Shown here: piece after piece, positions 9,679 to 24,333 of the stretch
How positions within the stretch are numbered: position 1 is the stretch's first letter
Layout of the letters: each line of letters begins with the position of its first letter
NCBI GenBank assembly: GCA_902825775.1
Contig: CADECF010000004.1
Coordinates: 215,477-279,476 of the forward strand
Origin: an uncultured Lysobacteraceae bacterium
GTDB taxonomy: Bacteria; Pseudomonadota; Gammaproteobacteria; Xanthomonadales; Xanthomonadaceae
Reading direction: 5' to 3'
Length of the DNA stretch: 64,000 nucleotides
Position numbers and translations under genes: made by a program
Notes under the pieces: generated by a model
What the model saw: only the letters and a program-made list of their open reading frames with translations
Database searches by the model: none
What the model was told of the DNA's origin: nothing

Positions 9679-10209
9679 TCAAGGCGTCGTCGGAATCCTG
9701 GCGAACATGTCCTCGATCACGTTGTCGACCACGTCTTTGGTCTTTTCCTGCGACGAAGGCAATGCGCCGCTCGCGGTGCCGCGCCACACCGCGCGCTTGG
9801 CGGCGGTGTCGAACAGATCCACGACCATCGAGCCCTCGCGATAGGCGACCGCACGCGTGGTCATCGTGCCTACGCCCGGCATCATGCCGACGCTGCCGCC
9901 GCCACTGTAGACGCTTTCCAAGGTCTGCTTGTTGGCCGTGGCCACTTGCACGCGCACCGCGATGTCGCCGTTGGCGGCTTTCTGCCAACCGCGTTGCTGC
10001 AGTTGCGCATCGATCGCGCTGACGATGAATTGCGATCCTTCGGGCGTAGCCCCCTCGGGCTGGGTCAGCCAGGAATAGGTTTTGTACGCGCTGAACTTGG
10101 CATCCGGGGCGATTTCGGTCTTGATGTCGGCGGAAGCGGCGCCGCCACCGGTGCTGGCGCAACCGCTCAAGGCGCAGGCGGCGAAAAACAGGACTGGTAG
10201 GAATTTCAT
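9679..10209 (-). CDS. DUF4136 lipoprotein
   Basis: A 176-residue predicted lipoprotein. The signal ends in the lipobox ALSGC (residues about 12-16), followed by a domain resembling DUF4136: FSAYKTYSWL early, then IVSAIDAQLQQRGW, and MVVDLFDTAAKRAVWRG near the end. The start at 10209 has GGAG about eight bases upstream; the frame opens at 10254 but that leader would hide the signal peptide. It converges with cysA and lies downstream of the metal efflux genes. The family has no firmly known function. Confidence 0.8.
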   Translation of the reverse strand: MKFLPVLFFAACALSGCASTGGGAASADIKTEIAPDAKFSAYKTYSWLTQPEGATPEGSQFIVSAIDAQLQQRGWQKAANGDIAVRVQVATANKQTLESVYSGGGSVGMMPGVGTMTTRAVAYREGSMVVDLFDTAAKRAVWRGTASGALPSSQEKTKDVVDNVIEDMFARIPTTP

Positions 10210-10308
10210 CGTTGCGTCTCCATGCGAGGAAAACCGATGGCACGGCCGCCCCACTGCGCGATGGCGCGCAAGCCTAACCCTTACAACGCCGGGGCGGGGC
10301 GATACCGG

Positions 10309-14550
<4,242 letters not shown>

Positions 14551-14554
<4 letters not shown>

Positions 14555-15816
14555 GGCTTGTCTCCTTCTGCGGCGGCCACGAACGGCGCGCCGGTCAAAC
14601 GCTGGATTTCGATCAGGGCGCGTTGCGCATCCAAGGCGGCTTCGAGCTGCTGTTTGCGTGCGCTGGTGCGCTCGGATTGCAGCTGCGCCCATTCCAGGTA
14701 GCTGATGGCGCCGGCGCGATAAGCGCGCTCGGCGGCGGCTTCGGCCTTAGCCAATTTGGGAAGGATGTCGTCGCCCAAACGCGCGACTTCGACTTCCGCC
14801 GTACGGTAGCGGCCATGCGCTTCGACCAGCGTCGAGTACAACGACAAGCCTTTGGCCTCGCGCTCGATCTCGAGCGAGGTCAACTCGGCTTCGGCGATGC
14901 GTATCTCGGGTTGCGCGCGGCGCCGGGCGCCAAGCGGCAGCGACAGGCTGCCGACCAGCGCGACATCGTCGGTTTCCTGCAATCGGCGCGCGCCGACCTG
15001 CCAATCGAGATCGGCGAACGACGCCGAGCGCGCAAGTTGAAGGCGCGCTTCGCGGATGCGGCGCTCGTCGGCGAACTGCGCCAGTTCCGGGGTACGTTCG
15101 AGTTGCGCGGCCAGACCGGCGAACGCCGGGATCTTCGGCAGAACCAGCGGATCGCCGACGACGACGTCGAAATCGGGATCGCGTTCGCTCCACAACGCGG
15201 CGAGGTGCTGGTTGGCGGCCAGCAAGCGCTGTTCGGCGCGCGCACGCTCGAGTTCCGCGCGCGCCAAAGCGGCCTGCGCCGTCAGCACCACCGATTCCGG
15301 CGATGCGCCCGCTTGCAGCCGTTGCCGAGCGCCGGCTACCGTCCGCTGGCGCTGCGCGATGTCCGATTGCGCGATATCGCGCCGGTGTCGCGCCGCCACG
15401 ATCTCGAGGTAACGCCGCGCGACTTCCGCCAACAGATCCAAACGGCGCATTTCGCGCTCGACGGCGAGCGCGTCGATGCGGCTTTGCGCCAGCGACCGGC
15501 GCGCATCGAGCTTGCCGCCGCGTTCGAGCACCGACGCCAGCGTCAGCGTGAACTCCGCACGGTCGATGCCGCTCGCCGCACCTGTGCCGAAAGCGTTCTC
15601 GACGCTCGCGCCGGCTATCAGCGGCGGGCGCAGCGTGGCGCGGTCGCGCTCGGCGGCTAGGATGCCGCCGCGACTGCCGAACAGGCGCAGATCGGGATGG
15701 GTTTCGGCGACGCGGGCGAAGGCGTCGTCGAGGGTCAATGCATTCGGCGTTTGTGCAGGTGCGGAATCGCACAGCACAAACGATACGGCGGCCATCGCCG
15801 CCAGGCGCAACCACAT
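14551..15816 (-). CDS. czcC: RND efflux outer membrane channel, CzcC family
   Basis: A 421-residue TolC-like outer membrane factor. The signal peptide covers about residues 1-22 (LAAMAAVSFVLCDSAPAQT). Two long coiled-coil helical repeats follow, with LTLDDAFARVAETHPDLRL at the start of the mature protein and a second OEP repeat ending in YRAGAISYLEWAQLQSERT. The frame opens further upstream at 15966, but ATG 15816 starts a clear signal peptide. The stop overlaps the czcB start. The product exports metal ions together with CzcB and CzcA. Confidence 0.88.
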
Positions 15817-15868
15817 GGGAATCTCCGATTGGACAACGGATCGGCCGGCGCAATGCCGGCGGACGGCG

Positions 15869-16213
15869 TCAGCCCGCGATCGGAGGACGGAAGGCCACGG
15901 CGTGTGCGGTCGGTTCGAACTCGACCGACAACAACGGCAAGGGCGACGCGATCGCAGGCGCGGCACGCAAGGTAGCCAATGCAGGCAGCAGCGCTACCGT
16001 GTGGGCGCAGCAATCGCTGCAGTCGGGCAAGGCGCAGCACGCTTCGTCCTGGCCCGGTTCCGGCATCGCTTCGGGCGCAGCTTGCGAGAATTCCACTGCC
16101 GCGCGCGCGGCGTCATGGATTTCGCAGGCGATCGCCAACACGGGCTTCACCAGGACGCCGGCGACCAGCAGTCCAAACAGGAGCATCCGCGACAGGGCGA
16201 GCAGCTTGCGCAT
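15869..16213 (-). CDS. Small exported Cys/His-rich protein upstream of czcCBA
   Basis: A 114-residue protein with a signal peptide at about residues 1-27 and a short cysteine cluster, CCALPDCSDCCAH, at about 59-71. It reads in the same direction as czcCBA, 52 bases before czcC, so it is probably the first gene of the efflux operon. In Cupriavidus a small exported protein (CzcI) occupies this position and affects czc expression. A metal-sensing or metal-binding role is inferred from that parallel and the Cys/His residues. No clear family was recognised. Confidence 0.7.
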   Translation of the reverse strand: MRKLLALSRMLLFGLLVAGVLVKPVLAIACEIHDAARAAVEFSQAAPEAMPEPGQDEACCALPDCSDCCAHTVALLPALATLRAAPAIASPLPLLSVEFEPTAHAVAFRPPIAG

Positions 16214-16239
16214 GGCGCCAGCCTAGCGCGAGTCGGCAC

Positions 16240-16254
16240 TGAAACACTATTTCA
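16240..16254. promoter_or_regulatory. Palindrome upstream of the metal efflux operon
   Basis: TGAAACACTATTTCA is an interrupted palindrome with five-base arms in the 42-base gap before the Cys-rich protein gene. It reads TTGAAATAGTGTTTCA on the coding strand and sits directly after kdpE. It is a candidate operator or part of a promoter for the czc unit. The evidence is only symmetry and position. Confidence 0.3.
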
Positions 16255-16255
16255 A

Positions 16256-16987
16256 TCAGGCGCCGCCGATGAAACGCAGACCTACGCCCGGCTCGGTCGC
16301 GATATAGCGCGGCGCGGCGGCATCGTCGCCCAGCTTGTGGCGCAGCTTGCCGACCAGGATGCGCAGATAGTGCGTGTCCTCCTGGTGGGTCGGCCCCCAT
16401 ACCTCGCGCAGCAGCTGCGGCTGGGTGACCACGCGGCCGGCGTGCTGCAGCAGCAGGGCCAGCAACGCGTATTCCTTGCGGGTCAATGCGACCGGCTCGC
16501 CGTCGAGGTGGACTTCGCGCCGGACCAGATCGATATGCAGGCGGCCGTCGTCGAACACCGGTACGGCCTCTGCGGGCTGCGCATGCATACGCAATAGGCC
16601 GCGCACGCGCGCCATCAGTTCCTGCACGCCGAACGGCTTGGTGACGTAGTCGTTGGCGCCGGCGTCGAGCGCGGCGACTTTTTCGGCTTCGCCGGCGCGA
16701 ACGGTGAGCATGATCACCGGCACCTGCGACCAGCCGCGCAGCTCGCGCAGCACGTCGTGCCCATCGCGGTCCGGCAGGCCGATGTCGAGCATGACCAAGT
16801 CCGCGCCTTGCGTCGCGAGCGTCGCCAAACCGGTTTCTCCGTTTTCGGCCAGCGTCACCGCATAGCCCTGCGCGCGCAGGCCGATTTCGAGGAATTTGCG
16901 GATCTGCGGTTCGTCGTCGATCACCAGGATGCGCGGCGCCGGCGCCGATGCGGCAGGACGTTCCTCTTGGCGACGCTCATCGTTCAT
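16256..16987 (-). CDS. kdpE: Response regulator KdpE
   Basis: A 243-residue OmpR-type regulator. The receiver domain has the acidic pair in VIDDE, the phosphoacceptor D68 in VMLDIGLPD, and the conserved Lys in VTKPFG. The winged-helix DNA-binding domain covers about 150-240 and includes LTRKEYALLALLLQHAGRVV and TEPGVGLRF. The chosen start overlaps the end of kdpD by 11 bases; an ATG at 17002 would add five residues. It activates kdpFABC when KdpD signals low potassium or osmotic stress. Confidence 0.93.
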   Translation of the reverse strand: MNDERRQEERPAASAPAPRILVIDDEPQIRKFLEIGLRAQGYAVTLAENGETGLATLATQGADLVMLDIGLPDRDGHDVLRELRGWSQVPVIMLTVRAGEAEKVAALDAGANDYVTKPFGVQELMARVRGLLRMHAQPAEAVPVFDDGRLHIDLVRREVHLDGEPVALTRKEYALLALLLQHAGRVVTQPQLLREVWGPTHQEDTHYLRILVGKLRHKLGDDAAAPRYIATEPGVGLRFIGGA

Positions 16988-19643
16988 CTGCGGACGACGC
17001 ACCCGGATGCGGTTCGATCAGAGGCAGGGTAATGCGAATCGTAGTGCCATGGCCATCCGCGCCCGGCAAAGCCTCGACGCTGCCGCCGTGCGCGCCGATC
17101 ATGCCCTGGCAGATGGTCAGGCCCAGGCCGGTGCCTTCGCGGCCGCGGTCGCCGCGTTCGACGCTGTAGAACACGTCGAAGATGCGTTTTCGCTCGTCTT
17201 CGGGGATGCCAGGACCGCGGTCGCGGACGTCGATGCGCAATGCGCCGTCGATCAGGCGCGCGTCGATGCCCACGGCCGCACCCGGCGGCGAGAACTTGGC
17301 GGCGTTCTCCATCACGTTGAACAACGCTTGTTCGATCAGCGCCGGATGCACCCAGATCGGCGCCAGGCCGTCCTGGATCGAAACCTCGAATCGCGCTTCG
17401 GGTTGATAGCGCTGCATTCTCGCCACCGCCGAACCGACCAATTCGTCGACACCGATCCAGTCGCGGTTCAAGGTGAGCCCACCATGGCCGAGACGGGTCA
17501 TGTCGAGCAGATTCTGGATGTAACGGTCGAGGCGCTCGCCTTCCAGCCGGATCGTCTCCAGCAATGCGTGGCGGTCTTCCGCATTCAAGCTCGCGCCGTA
17601 ATTGTCCAGGCTGCTGGCGGCGCCGATGATCGATGCCAGCGGCGAGCGCAGGTCGTGGGACACCGAAGACAGCAGCGCCGAACGCAAACGCTCGGTCTCG
17701 TTGCCGACGCGCGCATTTTCCAGATCGTCGACCAGGCGCGTGCGCACGATCGCCTGCGCGATTTCCTGGGTCATCGCCTCGGCCAGCCGGCGTTGCTCGA
17801 TGCCCGGCTTCTGCGCGCCTTCGCCGAAACGCAGGCCGGCCACGCCGAGCGTTTCGCGTTCGTCGGCCAGCGGCAGGAACCACCAGTCGGACGAATTCAG
17901 CGTATCGGTGTGGCGTCCCGCAGGCTGCTGATGCTTCTGGCTCCACGCGGCGGCGGCCATCGCTTTATCGTCCGGCGACGGTACGCCCGGCGAAAAGAAA
18001 TCCTGTTCGCCCACGCGCAACCACGCGTCCATGCCCAGCGTGCGCTTGAACGCATCGCGACCCGCACGCATCACTTGGCCCAAATCGGCGGCCGCGGCGA
18101 GCTGGCGGCTGAGGTCCTGCAAGGCCGTGGCATGCGCATTGGCCGCGCGCAACGCCAACACCTGCGCGCGCAGCTTCGATGCCAGCCGGCCTGCGACCAG
18201 CGCCGCGAGCAGGAACAGGAGCACCGTCGCTACGCCCTGGCGCGCGCCGATGAAGAGGGTGTAGCGCGGATCGATGAAGAAAAAGTTGTAGGCGAGAAAA
18301 CACAGCATGGCGGCCAGCACCGCAGCGACCATGCGCGTACGCGAGGCGACCAGCACCACCGCGACGATGAAGATGAGCGATAGGTCGTCGAGCCCGACCC
18401 AGCGCTCGGCCAGCCACGCCAAGGCCACCGCGCCGCCGGCGGACGCGACGGCCAGCGCAGCATCGCTGCCGCTCATCAGTCCGCGGACGTCCCGCCACGT
18501 GCGCCGCGCGCGGGCGCGCGCTTCGGGCGTGCTGACGATGGTGAGTTCGTAGTGCGCGCCGCGCTGGATCAGCTGCTGCGTCAGCGTGCGGTTGAACATG
18601 CGCGCCCACGGCCGCTCGCGGGTGCGGCCCAGGACGATCGTGGATGCGCCGATGCGCGCGGCGTGATCGAGCAATCCGTCGACGATATTGCCGCCCTGCA
18701 CCACGTCCGCATCCCCGCCCAGGCGCCGCGCCAACGCGAACGCGCGGTCGAGCTCGAGTTGTTGCTTGGGATCGGCGACGCGTCCGGCCTGCACCGTGAC
18801 CACCGTCCACGGCGCGTCGCGGCGTTCGGCCAGGCGCCTGCCGACCCGCACCATGTATTCGGATTGGCCGCGGCCGTCGATGGCCACCAGCACGCCGCGG
18901 CGCACGCCCATGCCGCCGAGGCCGCGCGCGGCCTTCGCATCGCGCAAGTCGTTGTCGACGCGGTCGGCCGTCGTCTGCATCGCCAACTCGCGCAAGGCGG
19001 TGAGGTTGGATGGCGAAAAGAAGGCTTGCAGCGCGTGCGCAGCTTGCTCGGGCACATAGACCTTGCCCTGCTTGAGTCGCTCGATCAGCTCGCGCGGCGG
19101 CAGATCGACCAGCACGATATCACGCAGGCGGTCGAATACCGCATCCGGCACGGTTTCGTTGACGCGCACGCCGGTGATGCGGTGCACGACGTCGTTGAGG
19201 CTTTCCAGGTGCTGGATGTTGATCGTGGTGTAGACATCGATGCCGGCATCGAGCAGTTCCACCACGTCCTGCCAGCGCCGCTCATGACGGCTGCCGGGCG
19301 CGTTGCGATGCGCCAACTCGTCGATCAGCGCGACTTGCGGCTTGCGCGCCAGCATCGCGTCGATATCGAACTCCTGCAGGCGATGGCCGCGATGCTCGAT
19401 CTGCCTGCGCGGCAGCAACTCCAGGCCCTGCAGCAGGGCCGCGGTTTCGCTGCGGCCATGGGTCTCGACGACGCCGGCGACCACGTCCACGCCCTGGCGT
19501 TGTATTTCGGCCGCGCGCGACAGCATCGCGTAGGTCTTGCCGACGCCGGGCGCGGCGCCCAGGAACACCTTCAACTGTCCGCCGCGCTCGCGCTGCAGCT
19601 CGCCGAGCAGCGCGTTGGCCTGGGATTCGCGGGTGTCGGTCAT
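16977..19643 (-). CDS. kdpD: Potassium-sensing histidine kinase KdpD
   Basis: An 888-residue sensor kinase. The N-terminal KdpD domain has Walker A GAAPGVGKT at about 29-37. A universal-stress-like domain, a DUF4118 block of four membrane helices around 410-500, a GAF-like segment, the phosphoacceptor His in SSVSHDLRSPLASI near 661, and an HATPase domain with DRGPGIPEDE and GTGLGLTIC follow. The open frame extends upstream to 19730, but those codons come from a repeat doublet, so the ATG at 19643 is used. KdpD controls kdpFABC through KdpE and is separated from kdpC by the repeats. Confidence 0.94.
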   Translation of the reverse strand: MTDTRESQANALLGELQRERGGQLKVFLGAAPGVGKTYAMLSRAAEIQRQGVDVVAGVVETHGRSETAALLQGLELLPRRQIEHRGHRLQEFDIDAMLARKPQVALIDELAHRNAPGSRHERRWQDVVELLDAGIDVYTTINIQHLESLNDVVHRITGVRVNETVPDAVFDRLRDIVLVDLPPRELIERLKQGKVYVPEQAAHALQAFFSPSNLTALRELAMQTTADRVDNDLRDAKAARGLGGMGVRRGVLVAIDGRGQSEYMVRVGRRLAERRDAPWTVVTVQAGRVADPKQQLELDRAFALARRLGGDADVVQGGNIVDGLLDHAARIGASTIVLGRTRERPWARMFNRTLTQQLIQRGAHYELTIVSTPEARARARRTWRDVRGLMSGSDAALAVASAGGAVALAWLAERWVGLDDLSLIFIVAVVLVASRTRMVAAVLAAMLCFLAYNFFFIDPRYTLFIGARQGVATVLLFLLAALVAGRLASKLRAQVLALRAANAHATALQDLSRQLAAAADLGQVMRAGRDAFKRTLGMDAWLRVGEQDFFSPGVPSPDDKAMAAAAWSQKHQQPAGRHTDTLNSSDWWFLPLADERETLGVAGLRFGEGAQKPGIEQRRLAEAMTQEIAQAIVRTRLVDDLENARVGNETERLRSALLSSVSHDLRSPLASIIGAASSLDNYGASLNAEDRHALLETIRLEGERLDRYIQNLLDMTRLGHGGLTLNRDWIGVDELVGSAVARMQRYQPEARFEVSIQDGLAPIWVHPALIEQALFNVMENAAKFSPPGAAVGIDARLIDGALRIDVRDRGPGIPEDERKRIFDVFYSVERGDRGREGTGLGLTICQGMIGAHGGSVEALPGADGHGTTIRITLPLIEPHPGASSADER

Positions 19644-19701
19644 GCGGTTATTGTGCGCTCGGAAGCGTGAAAATGGTTCTCTGCAACGACGTGCCCCTAC
19701 A

Positions 19702-19790
19702 CCGTCATTCCAGCGAAAGCTGGAGCCCATTTTGATCTTGCTCTTTCACGCCAACGTCAAAATGGGTCCCAGCTTTCGCTGGGATGACGG
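19702..19790. repeat. Inverted repeat doublet between kdpC and kdpD
   Basis: CCGTCATTCCAGCGAAAGCT at 19702 is mirrored by the copy ending at 19790. Each arm is self-complementary and the pair can form a long hairpin. It lies in the 197-base gap between the structural kdp genes and the two-component genes, where it may reduce read-through so that the pump is made in excess of its regulators. That effect is inference. Confidence 0.85.
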
Positions 19791-19840
19791 GTGAGGAATA
19801 CGCAGTACATCTGCAAGTTGGAATGATGGGCTGACAGGAC

Positions 19841-20431
19841 TTACTTCTTCGCATCCAGCGCCAGATTCAACTCCAGCACATTCACGCGCGACTGTCCGAA
19901 CAACCCGAATTGCGGATTCTCCGTATGCTGCGCAATCGATTGCTCGACCTGCGCGATGTCCATCCCGCGCGCTTTGGCCACCCGCGCCGCCTGCACCTGC
20001 GCGCCTTGCGGCGTGACGTGCGGATCGAGCCCACCACCGGACTGGGTGATCAGCTCGATCGGCACTTCCGCAGCATCGATGCCCTCGCGTGCGGCGACCG
20101 CGGCGCGGGCCTCGTCGATGCGTTTGCGCAGATCGGGGTTGGTGCGCGCCTGATTGCTGCCGGCGGCGGCCATCGGATCGTAGTTCGGTCCGCTGGGACG
20201 CGCCTGGAAATAGCGGTCGGCGACGAAAGGCTGCGGGATCAGCGCCGAGCCGACCGCCTTGCCGCCGCTTTCGACGATGCTGCCGGTGGCCTGATAAGGA
20301 AACAGCACGCGGCCCAACCCGGCGCCGGCTAGCGAATACAACAGGCCCATCGCCAGCAGCGCAACCAGCGACAGCCCGATCGATGCGCGCAGGCTGTAAC
20401 CGTTGTCCAACACGGAATTGCGGGTACTCAT
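19841..20431 (-). CDS. kdpC: Potassium-transporting ATPase subunit C
   Basis: A 196-residue KdpC subunit with one N-terminal membrane helix (about 17-40) and a periplasmic domain. Family motifs include ALIPQPFVADRYFQARPS, GSNQARTNPDLRKRI and ITQSGGGLDPHVTP. It begins one base after the kdpB stop, so translation is probably coupled. KdpC stabilises the KdpFABC complex. Length is typical. Confidence 0.95.
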   Translation of the reverse strand: MSTRNSVLDNGYSLRASIGLSLVALLAMGLLYSLAGAGLGRVLFPYQATGSIVESGGKAVGSALIPQPFVADRYFQARPSGPNYDPMAAAGSNQARTNPDLRKRIDEARAAVAAREGIDAAEVPIELITQSGGGLDPHVTPQGAQVQAARVAKARGMDIAQVEQSIAQHTENPQFGLFGQSRVNVLELNLALDAKK

Positions 20432-20432
20432 T

Positions 20433-22478
20433 TCAGGCTCCCACGACCGCTGCCAGCAGCAGGTCGATCAGTTTGATGCCGATGAACGGCAGGATCACGC
20501 CGCCGACGCCGTAGACCAGCATGTTCCGGCGCAGCAGCGATACCGCGCTGGCCGGCTTGAAGCGCACGCCGCGTAAAGCCAGCGGGATCAGCGCGGGGAT
20601 GATCAACGCATTGAAGATCAGCGCCGCCAGCACCGCGTTCTTCGGGCTGGACAGGTTCATGACGTTGAGCGCGGCCATCTGCGGGATCGCCGCGGCGAAG
20701 ATCGCCGGCAGGATCGCGAAATATTTCGATACGTCGTTGGCCAGCGAGAACGTGGTGAGCGCGCCGCGAGTGATCAGCTGCTGCTTGCCGACTTCGACCA
20801 CGGCCAGCAACTTGGCCGGGTCCGAATCCAGGTCGACCATGTTGCCGGCTTCCTTCGCCGCCTGGGTGCCGGAATTCATCGCCAGACCGACGTCGGCCTG
20901 CGCCAGCGCCGGCGCATCGTTGGTGCCGTCGCCCACCATCGCGATCAGCCTGCCGCCGGCCTGCTCGGCGCGGATGCGGGCCAGCTTGTCTTCCGGCGTC
21001 GCTTCGGCGATGAAATCGTCGACGCCGGCTTCGGCGGCGATGGCCGCTGCGGTGAGCGGATTGTCGCCGGTGATCATCACCGTGCGCACGCCCATCGCGC
21101 GCAAGCGCGCGAAGCGTTCTTTGACGCCGTGCTTGACCACGTCGGAGAGTTCGACCACACCGAGCAAGTGCTTGCCTTCGGCCACCACCAGCGGCGTCGC
21201 GCCGCTGCGCGCGATCTGGTCGACGCGCGCCATCAATTCCGGCACGGCTTGGCCGCCGAGCGATTGCACGTGCTTGACGATCGAGTCGCCGGCGCCCTTG
21301 CGGATCACGCGGCCGTCTATGTCGACGCCGGACATGCGCGTATGCGCGCTGAACTGCACGTAATCGGCGCGCTCGGGCTCGGCGACCGCACTGCCCTGCT
21401 CGCGCGCCAATTTGACGATCGATTTGCCTTCCGGGGTCGGATCGGCCAGCGACGACAGCAGCGCCGCATCGCGCAATTGCGAGGCATCGACGCCGGCCAG
21501 CGGATGGAACGCGGTGGCCTGACGGTCGCCGTGGGTTATGGTGCCGGTCTTGTCGAGCAGCAGCACGTCGACGTCGCCCGCGACTTCGACCGCCTTGCCG
21601 GATTTCGCCAGCACGTTCGCGGACAACGCGCGGTTCATGCCGGCGATGCCGATCGCCGGCAGCAGGCCGCCGATCGTGGTCGGGATCAGGCACACCAACA
21701 ACGCGATCAGCAGCAGCGTGTCGACCTCGACGCCGACGAAAGCGCCGAGCGCGGGCAAGGTGGCGCAGACGATCAGGAAGGTCAGCGTCATCGCCGCCAG
21801 CAGCATGGTCAGCGCGATTTCGTTCGGCGTCTTCTGCCGGTTGGCGCCTTCGACCAGCGCGATCATGCGGTCCAGGAAACTATGTCCCGGTTCGGCGGTG
21901 ACGCGCACGATGATCTCGTCGGACAGCACTTTTGTGCCGCCGATAACGCCGGAACGGTCGGTGCCCGCCTCGCGCAGCACCGGTGCGGATTCACCGGTGA
22001 CCGCGGATTCGTTGATGGTGGCGACGCCGCGTTCGATCTCGCCGTCGGCGGGAATCAGCTCGCCTGCGGACACGATCACCATATCGCCCGGACGCAGCTG
22101 CGAGGCGGGGACGCTTTTTTCGTGGCCGATGCCGCCATCCAACCTGCGCGCCGTGAGATCGCGACGCGCATTGCGCAGGGATGCGGCCTGGCCGCGGCCG
22201 CGCGCTTCGGCGACGGCTTCGGCGAAGTTGGCGAACAGCACCGTCAACAGCAGGATGGCCGTGACCGTCCACGCGAAAGCCGTGCTGCCTTCTGCGAATA
22301 CTGCGATCAGCGCGGATAGGACCGTACCCAGCATCACCACCGCCATCACCGGGCTCTTGACCAGGTGCTGCGGCGCCAGCTTGACGAAGGATTCGATCAG
22401 CGCCTGGCGGAACGCGTCGGCGTCGATCAGCGCCGGATGATCGGCGCGGGTTTTTGTTTTGTAGGTGATTTCGGACAT
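20433..22478 (-). CDS. kdpB: Potassium-transporting P-type ATPase subunit B
   Basis: A 681-residue catalytic subunit of the KdpFABC pump. It has the actuator loop AVTGESAPV, the phosphorylated Asp in [12 protein letters not shown] at about residue 307, and the hinge [13 protein letters not shown]. The Ser in the TGES loop that mediates inhibitory phosphorylation in E. coli corresponds to TGESAPV here. Length and start (MSEITYKTK) are normal. It lies 13 bases after kdpA. ATP hydrolysis here drives potassium through KdpA. Confidence 0.96.
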   Translation of the reverse strand: MSEITYKTKTRADHPALIDADAFRQALIESFVKLAPQHLVKSPVMAVVMLGTVLSALIAVFAEGSTAFAWTVTAILLLTVLFANFAEAVAEARGRGQAASLRNARRDLTARRLDGGIGHEKSVPASQLRPGDMVIVSAGELIPADGEIERGVATINESAVTGESAPVLREAGTDRSGVIGGTKVLSDEIIVRVTAEPGHSFLDRMIALVEGANRQKTPNEIALTMLLAAMTLTFLIVCATLPALGAFVGVEVDTLLLIALLVCLIPTTIGGLLPAIGIAGMNRALSANVLAKSGKAVEVAGDVDVLLLDKTGTITHGDRQATAFHPLAGVDASQLRDAALLSSLADPTPEGKSIVKLAREQGSAVAEPERADYVQFSAHTRMSGVDIDGRVIRKGAGDSIVKHVQSLGGQAVPELMARVDQIARSGATPLVVAEGKHLLGVVELSDVVKHGVKERFARLRAMGVRTVMITGDNPLTAAAIAAEAGVDDFIAEATPEDKLARIRAEQAGGRLIAMVGDGTNDAPALAQADVGLAMNSGTQAAKEAGNMVDLDSDPAKLLAVVEVGKQQLITRGALTTFSLANDVSKYFAILPAIFAAAIPQMAALNVMNLSSPKNAVLAALIFNALIIPALIPLALRGVRFKPASAVSLLRRNMLVYGVGGVILPFIGIKLIDLLLAAVVGA

Positions 22479-22491
22479 GTCGGTTCCCCGC

Positions 22492-24219
22492 TCAGTGCGC
22501 GACGAGCGTGAGGTGGTCGGCGACCGGGCCCAGTACCAGCGCCGGCATGAATTGCAGCACGGTCAGGATCACGATCACCGCGATCAGCGTCAGCGAGAAC
22601 GTGGCCGATTCGATCCGCAACGTGCCCATGCCTTCCGGCGCGACGCGTTTGCGCGCCATCAGCCCTGCCACCGCCAGCGGCACGATCAAAGCCGGGAAAC
22701 GGCCCAGCGCGAGCACCAGCGAGCAGGTCAGGTTCCACCAGTACGTGGCGTCGCCCAGACCTTCGAAACCCGAGCCGTTGTTGGCGAACGCCGAGGTGTA
22801 CTCGTAGAACACCTGGCTGATGCCGTGGAAACCCGGATTGGAATTGCCGGTGAATTGCGGCAACGCCATCGCGACGGCGGTGAAGCCCAGCACGACCAGC
22901 GGCTGCAGCAGGATCAGCAACGCCAGCAATCTGACTTCCGGCGCTTCGATCTTGCGCCCGAACAATTCAGGCGTGCGCCCGGTCATCAGGCCGGCCAGGA
23001 ACACGCTCAGCAGCAGGTATACGAGGAATTGCTGCAGGCCGCAGCCGATGCCGCCCCAGATCGAGTTGATCAGCATGTTGACCATCGCCACCATGCCGGT
23101 GAGCGGCGCCAGCGAGTCGTGCATGGCGTTCACCGAGCCGTTGTTGACTTGCGTGGTGACCGTCGACCACAACGCCGAAGATTCGACGCCCAGACGCACT
23201 TCCTTGCCTTCCATCACCGCAGGATCGGCGCTGGTGGCCGAATACGCCTCCGACCACATCGACAACCCGGTCGAGGCCAGGGACATCAGCAGCATCGTGC
23301 CGAACACCATCGCCGCGAGCCTGCGGCGGCGCGTGAACGGACCGATCATGAAAACGACCGCGATCGGAATCAGCAGGATGCCGAGCATCTCGAGCGCGTT
23401 CGAGAACGGCGTCGGATTTTCCAGCGGCACCGCACTATTGGGGCCGTACCAGCCGCCGCCATTCGAACCGAGTTGCTTGGCCGCGACCATCGGCGAAACC
23501 GGGCCCAGCGGTATTTTCTGCGCTTTCATTTCCGCGCTGGCATCCACCGGCGTTATCGACGGCCCGGCGGACAGCGTGGACGGCACGCCTTGGCTGGTCA
23601 GCAGCACTGAAAGCGCCAGGCATAGCGGCAACATGAAACGGAACGTGGCGCGGGTGACGTCGGCCCAATAGTTGCCGACGTCGCGGTCTTCGTTCTCGGC
23701 CGCATGTCCGTGCGTGGCTTCGGTAGCGGCGCGCTCCATTTCCTGGCGGCCGCCGAATAGCGCGCGCAACGTCGCGACGACCATCGCCAGGCCCATCATC
23801 GGCGTCATCACTTGCAAGCCGACGATGCCGACCATCTGCGACAGATAGGACAGCTGCGCCTGGCCGGAATAGTGCTGCTGGTTGGTGTTGGTGAGGAACG
23901 ACACCATCGTATGCAGCGCCAGGTCCCAACGCATGTTGGGGACGTCGTCCGGGTTCAGCGGCAGCCACGCCTGAGTCATGAACTGCACCCAGACGATCAA
24001 GCCCACCACCAGATTGCTGAGCGCGAAGGCCTTGGCGTAACCGCGCCAAGTCATGCCGCGCGACGGATCGGTGCCCAGCAGCCGGTAGATCGGCTTTTCG
24101 ATCCATGCGAACAAGCCGTCCACGCGCATCGGCGCGCCGCGCATCACGGCGGCGAGGTAACGGCCCAGCGGCCAGCCGAGGCCTATCGCCAAGGCGAATA
24201 CGAACAGGAATTCGTTCAT
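22492..24219 (-). CDS. kdpA: Potassium-transporting ATPase subunit A
   Basis: A 575-residue channel-like subunit with about ten membrane helices. The four selectivity-filter loops are visible: [26 protein letters not shown] and ANNGSGFEG. Residues such as [16 protein letters not shown] are characteristic. The start at 24219 lies 10 bases after the tiny kdpF gene. KdpA binds and conducts potassium in the high-affinity Kdp complex of the inner membrane. Confidence 0.96.
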   Translation of the reverse strand: MNEFLFVFALAIGLGWPLGRYLAAVMRGAPMRVDGLFAWIEKPIYRLLGTDPSRGMTWRGYAKAFALSNLVVGLIVWVQFMTQAWLPLNPDDVPNMRWDLALHTMVSFLTNTNQQHYSGQAQLSYLSQMVGIVGLQVMTPMMGLAMVVATLRALFGGRQEMERAATEATHGHAAENEDRDVGNYWADVTRATFRFMLPLCLALSVLLTSQGVPSTLSAGPSITPVDASAEMKAQKIPLGPVSPMVAAKQLGSNGGGWYGPNSAVPLENPTPFSNALEMLGILLIPIAVVFMIGPFTRRRRLAAMVFGTMLLMSLASTGLSMWSEAYSATSADPAVMEGKEVRLGVESSALWSTVTTQVNNGSVNAMHDSLAPLTGMVAMVNMLINSIWGGIGCGLQQFLVYLLLSVFLAGLMTGRTPELFGRKIEAPEVRLLALLILLQPLVVLGFTAVAMALPQFTGNSNPGFHGISQVFYEYTSAFANNGSGFEGLGDATYWWNLTCSLVLALGRFPALIVPLAVAGLMARKRVAPEGMGTLRIESATFSLTLIAVIVILTVLQFMPALVLGPVADHLTLVAH

Positions 24220-24229
24220 CGTCGGGAAC

Positions 24230-24322
24230 TCAGAAGCGATCGGGGTACAGGACCACGAACAGGAGGTAAGCGGCCGCGATAACGACCGCGATCGCGCAGA
24301 TCAGGGCTAACCAGCCAGGCAT
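24230..24322 (-). CDS. kdpF: KdpF small membrane subunit
   Basis: A 30-residue open frame between the TorF-like porin gene and kdpA, too short for most gene finders. It starts MPGWLALICAIAVVIAAAYL and ends VLYPDRF, which gives one hydrophobic helix and the Y-P-E/D-x-F end typical of KdpF. AGGAG lies about eight bases upstream of the ATG at 24322. KdpF is a lipid-like peptide that stabilises KdpABC. Position and sequence both agree. Confidence 0.92.
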   Translation of the reverse strand: MPGWLALICAIAVVIAAAYLLFVVLYPDRF

Positions 24323-24333
24323 GTAAGTTCTCC

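Noticed and set aside
16896-18383. Plus-strand open frame opposite kdpD
   Set aside because: It overlaps the intact sensor kinase and has no recognisable domain or ribosome site; a high-GC shadow.
21129-22319. Long plus-strand open frame opposite kdpB
   Set aside because: It is antisense to a complete kdpB with all P-type motifs and shows only low-complexity Arg/His/Asp-rich sequence.
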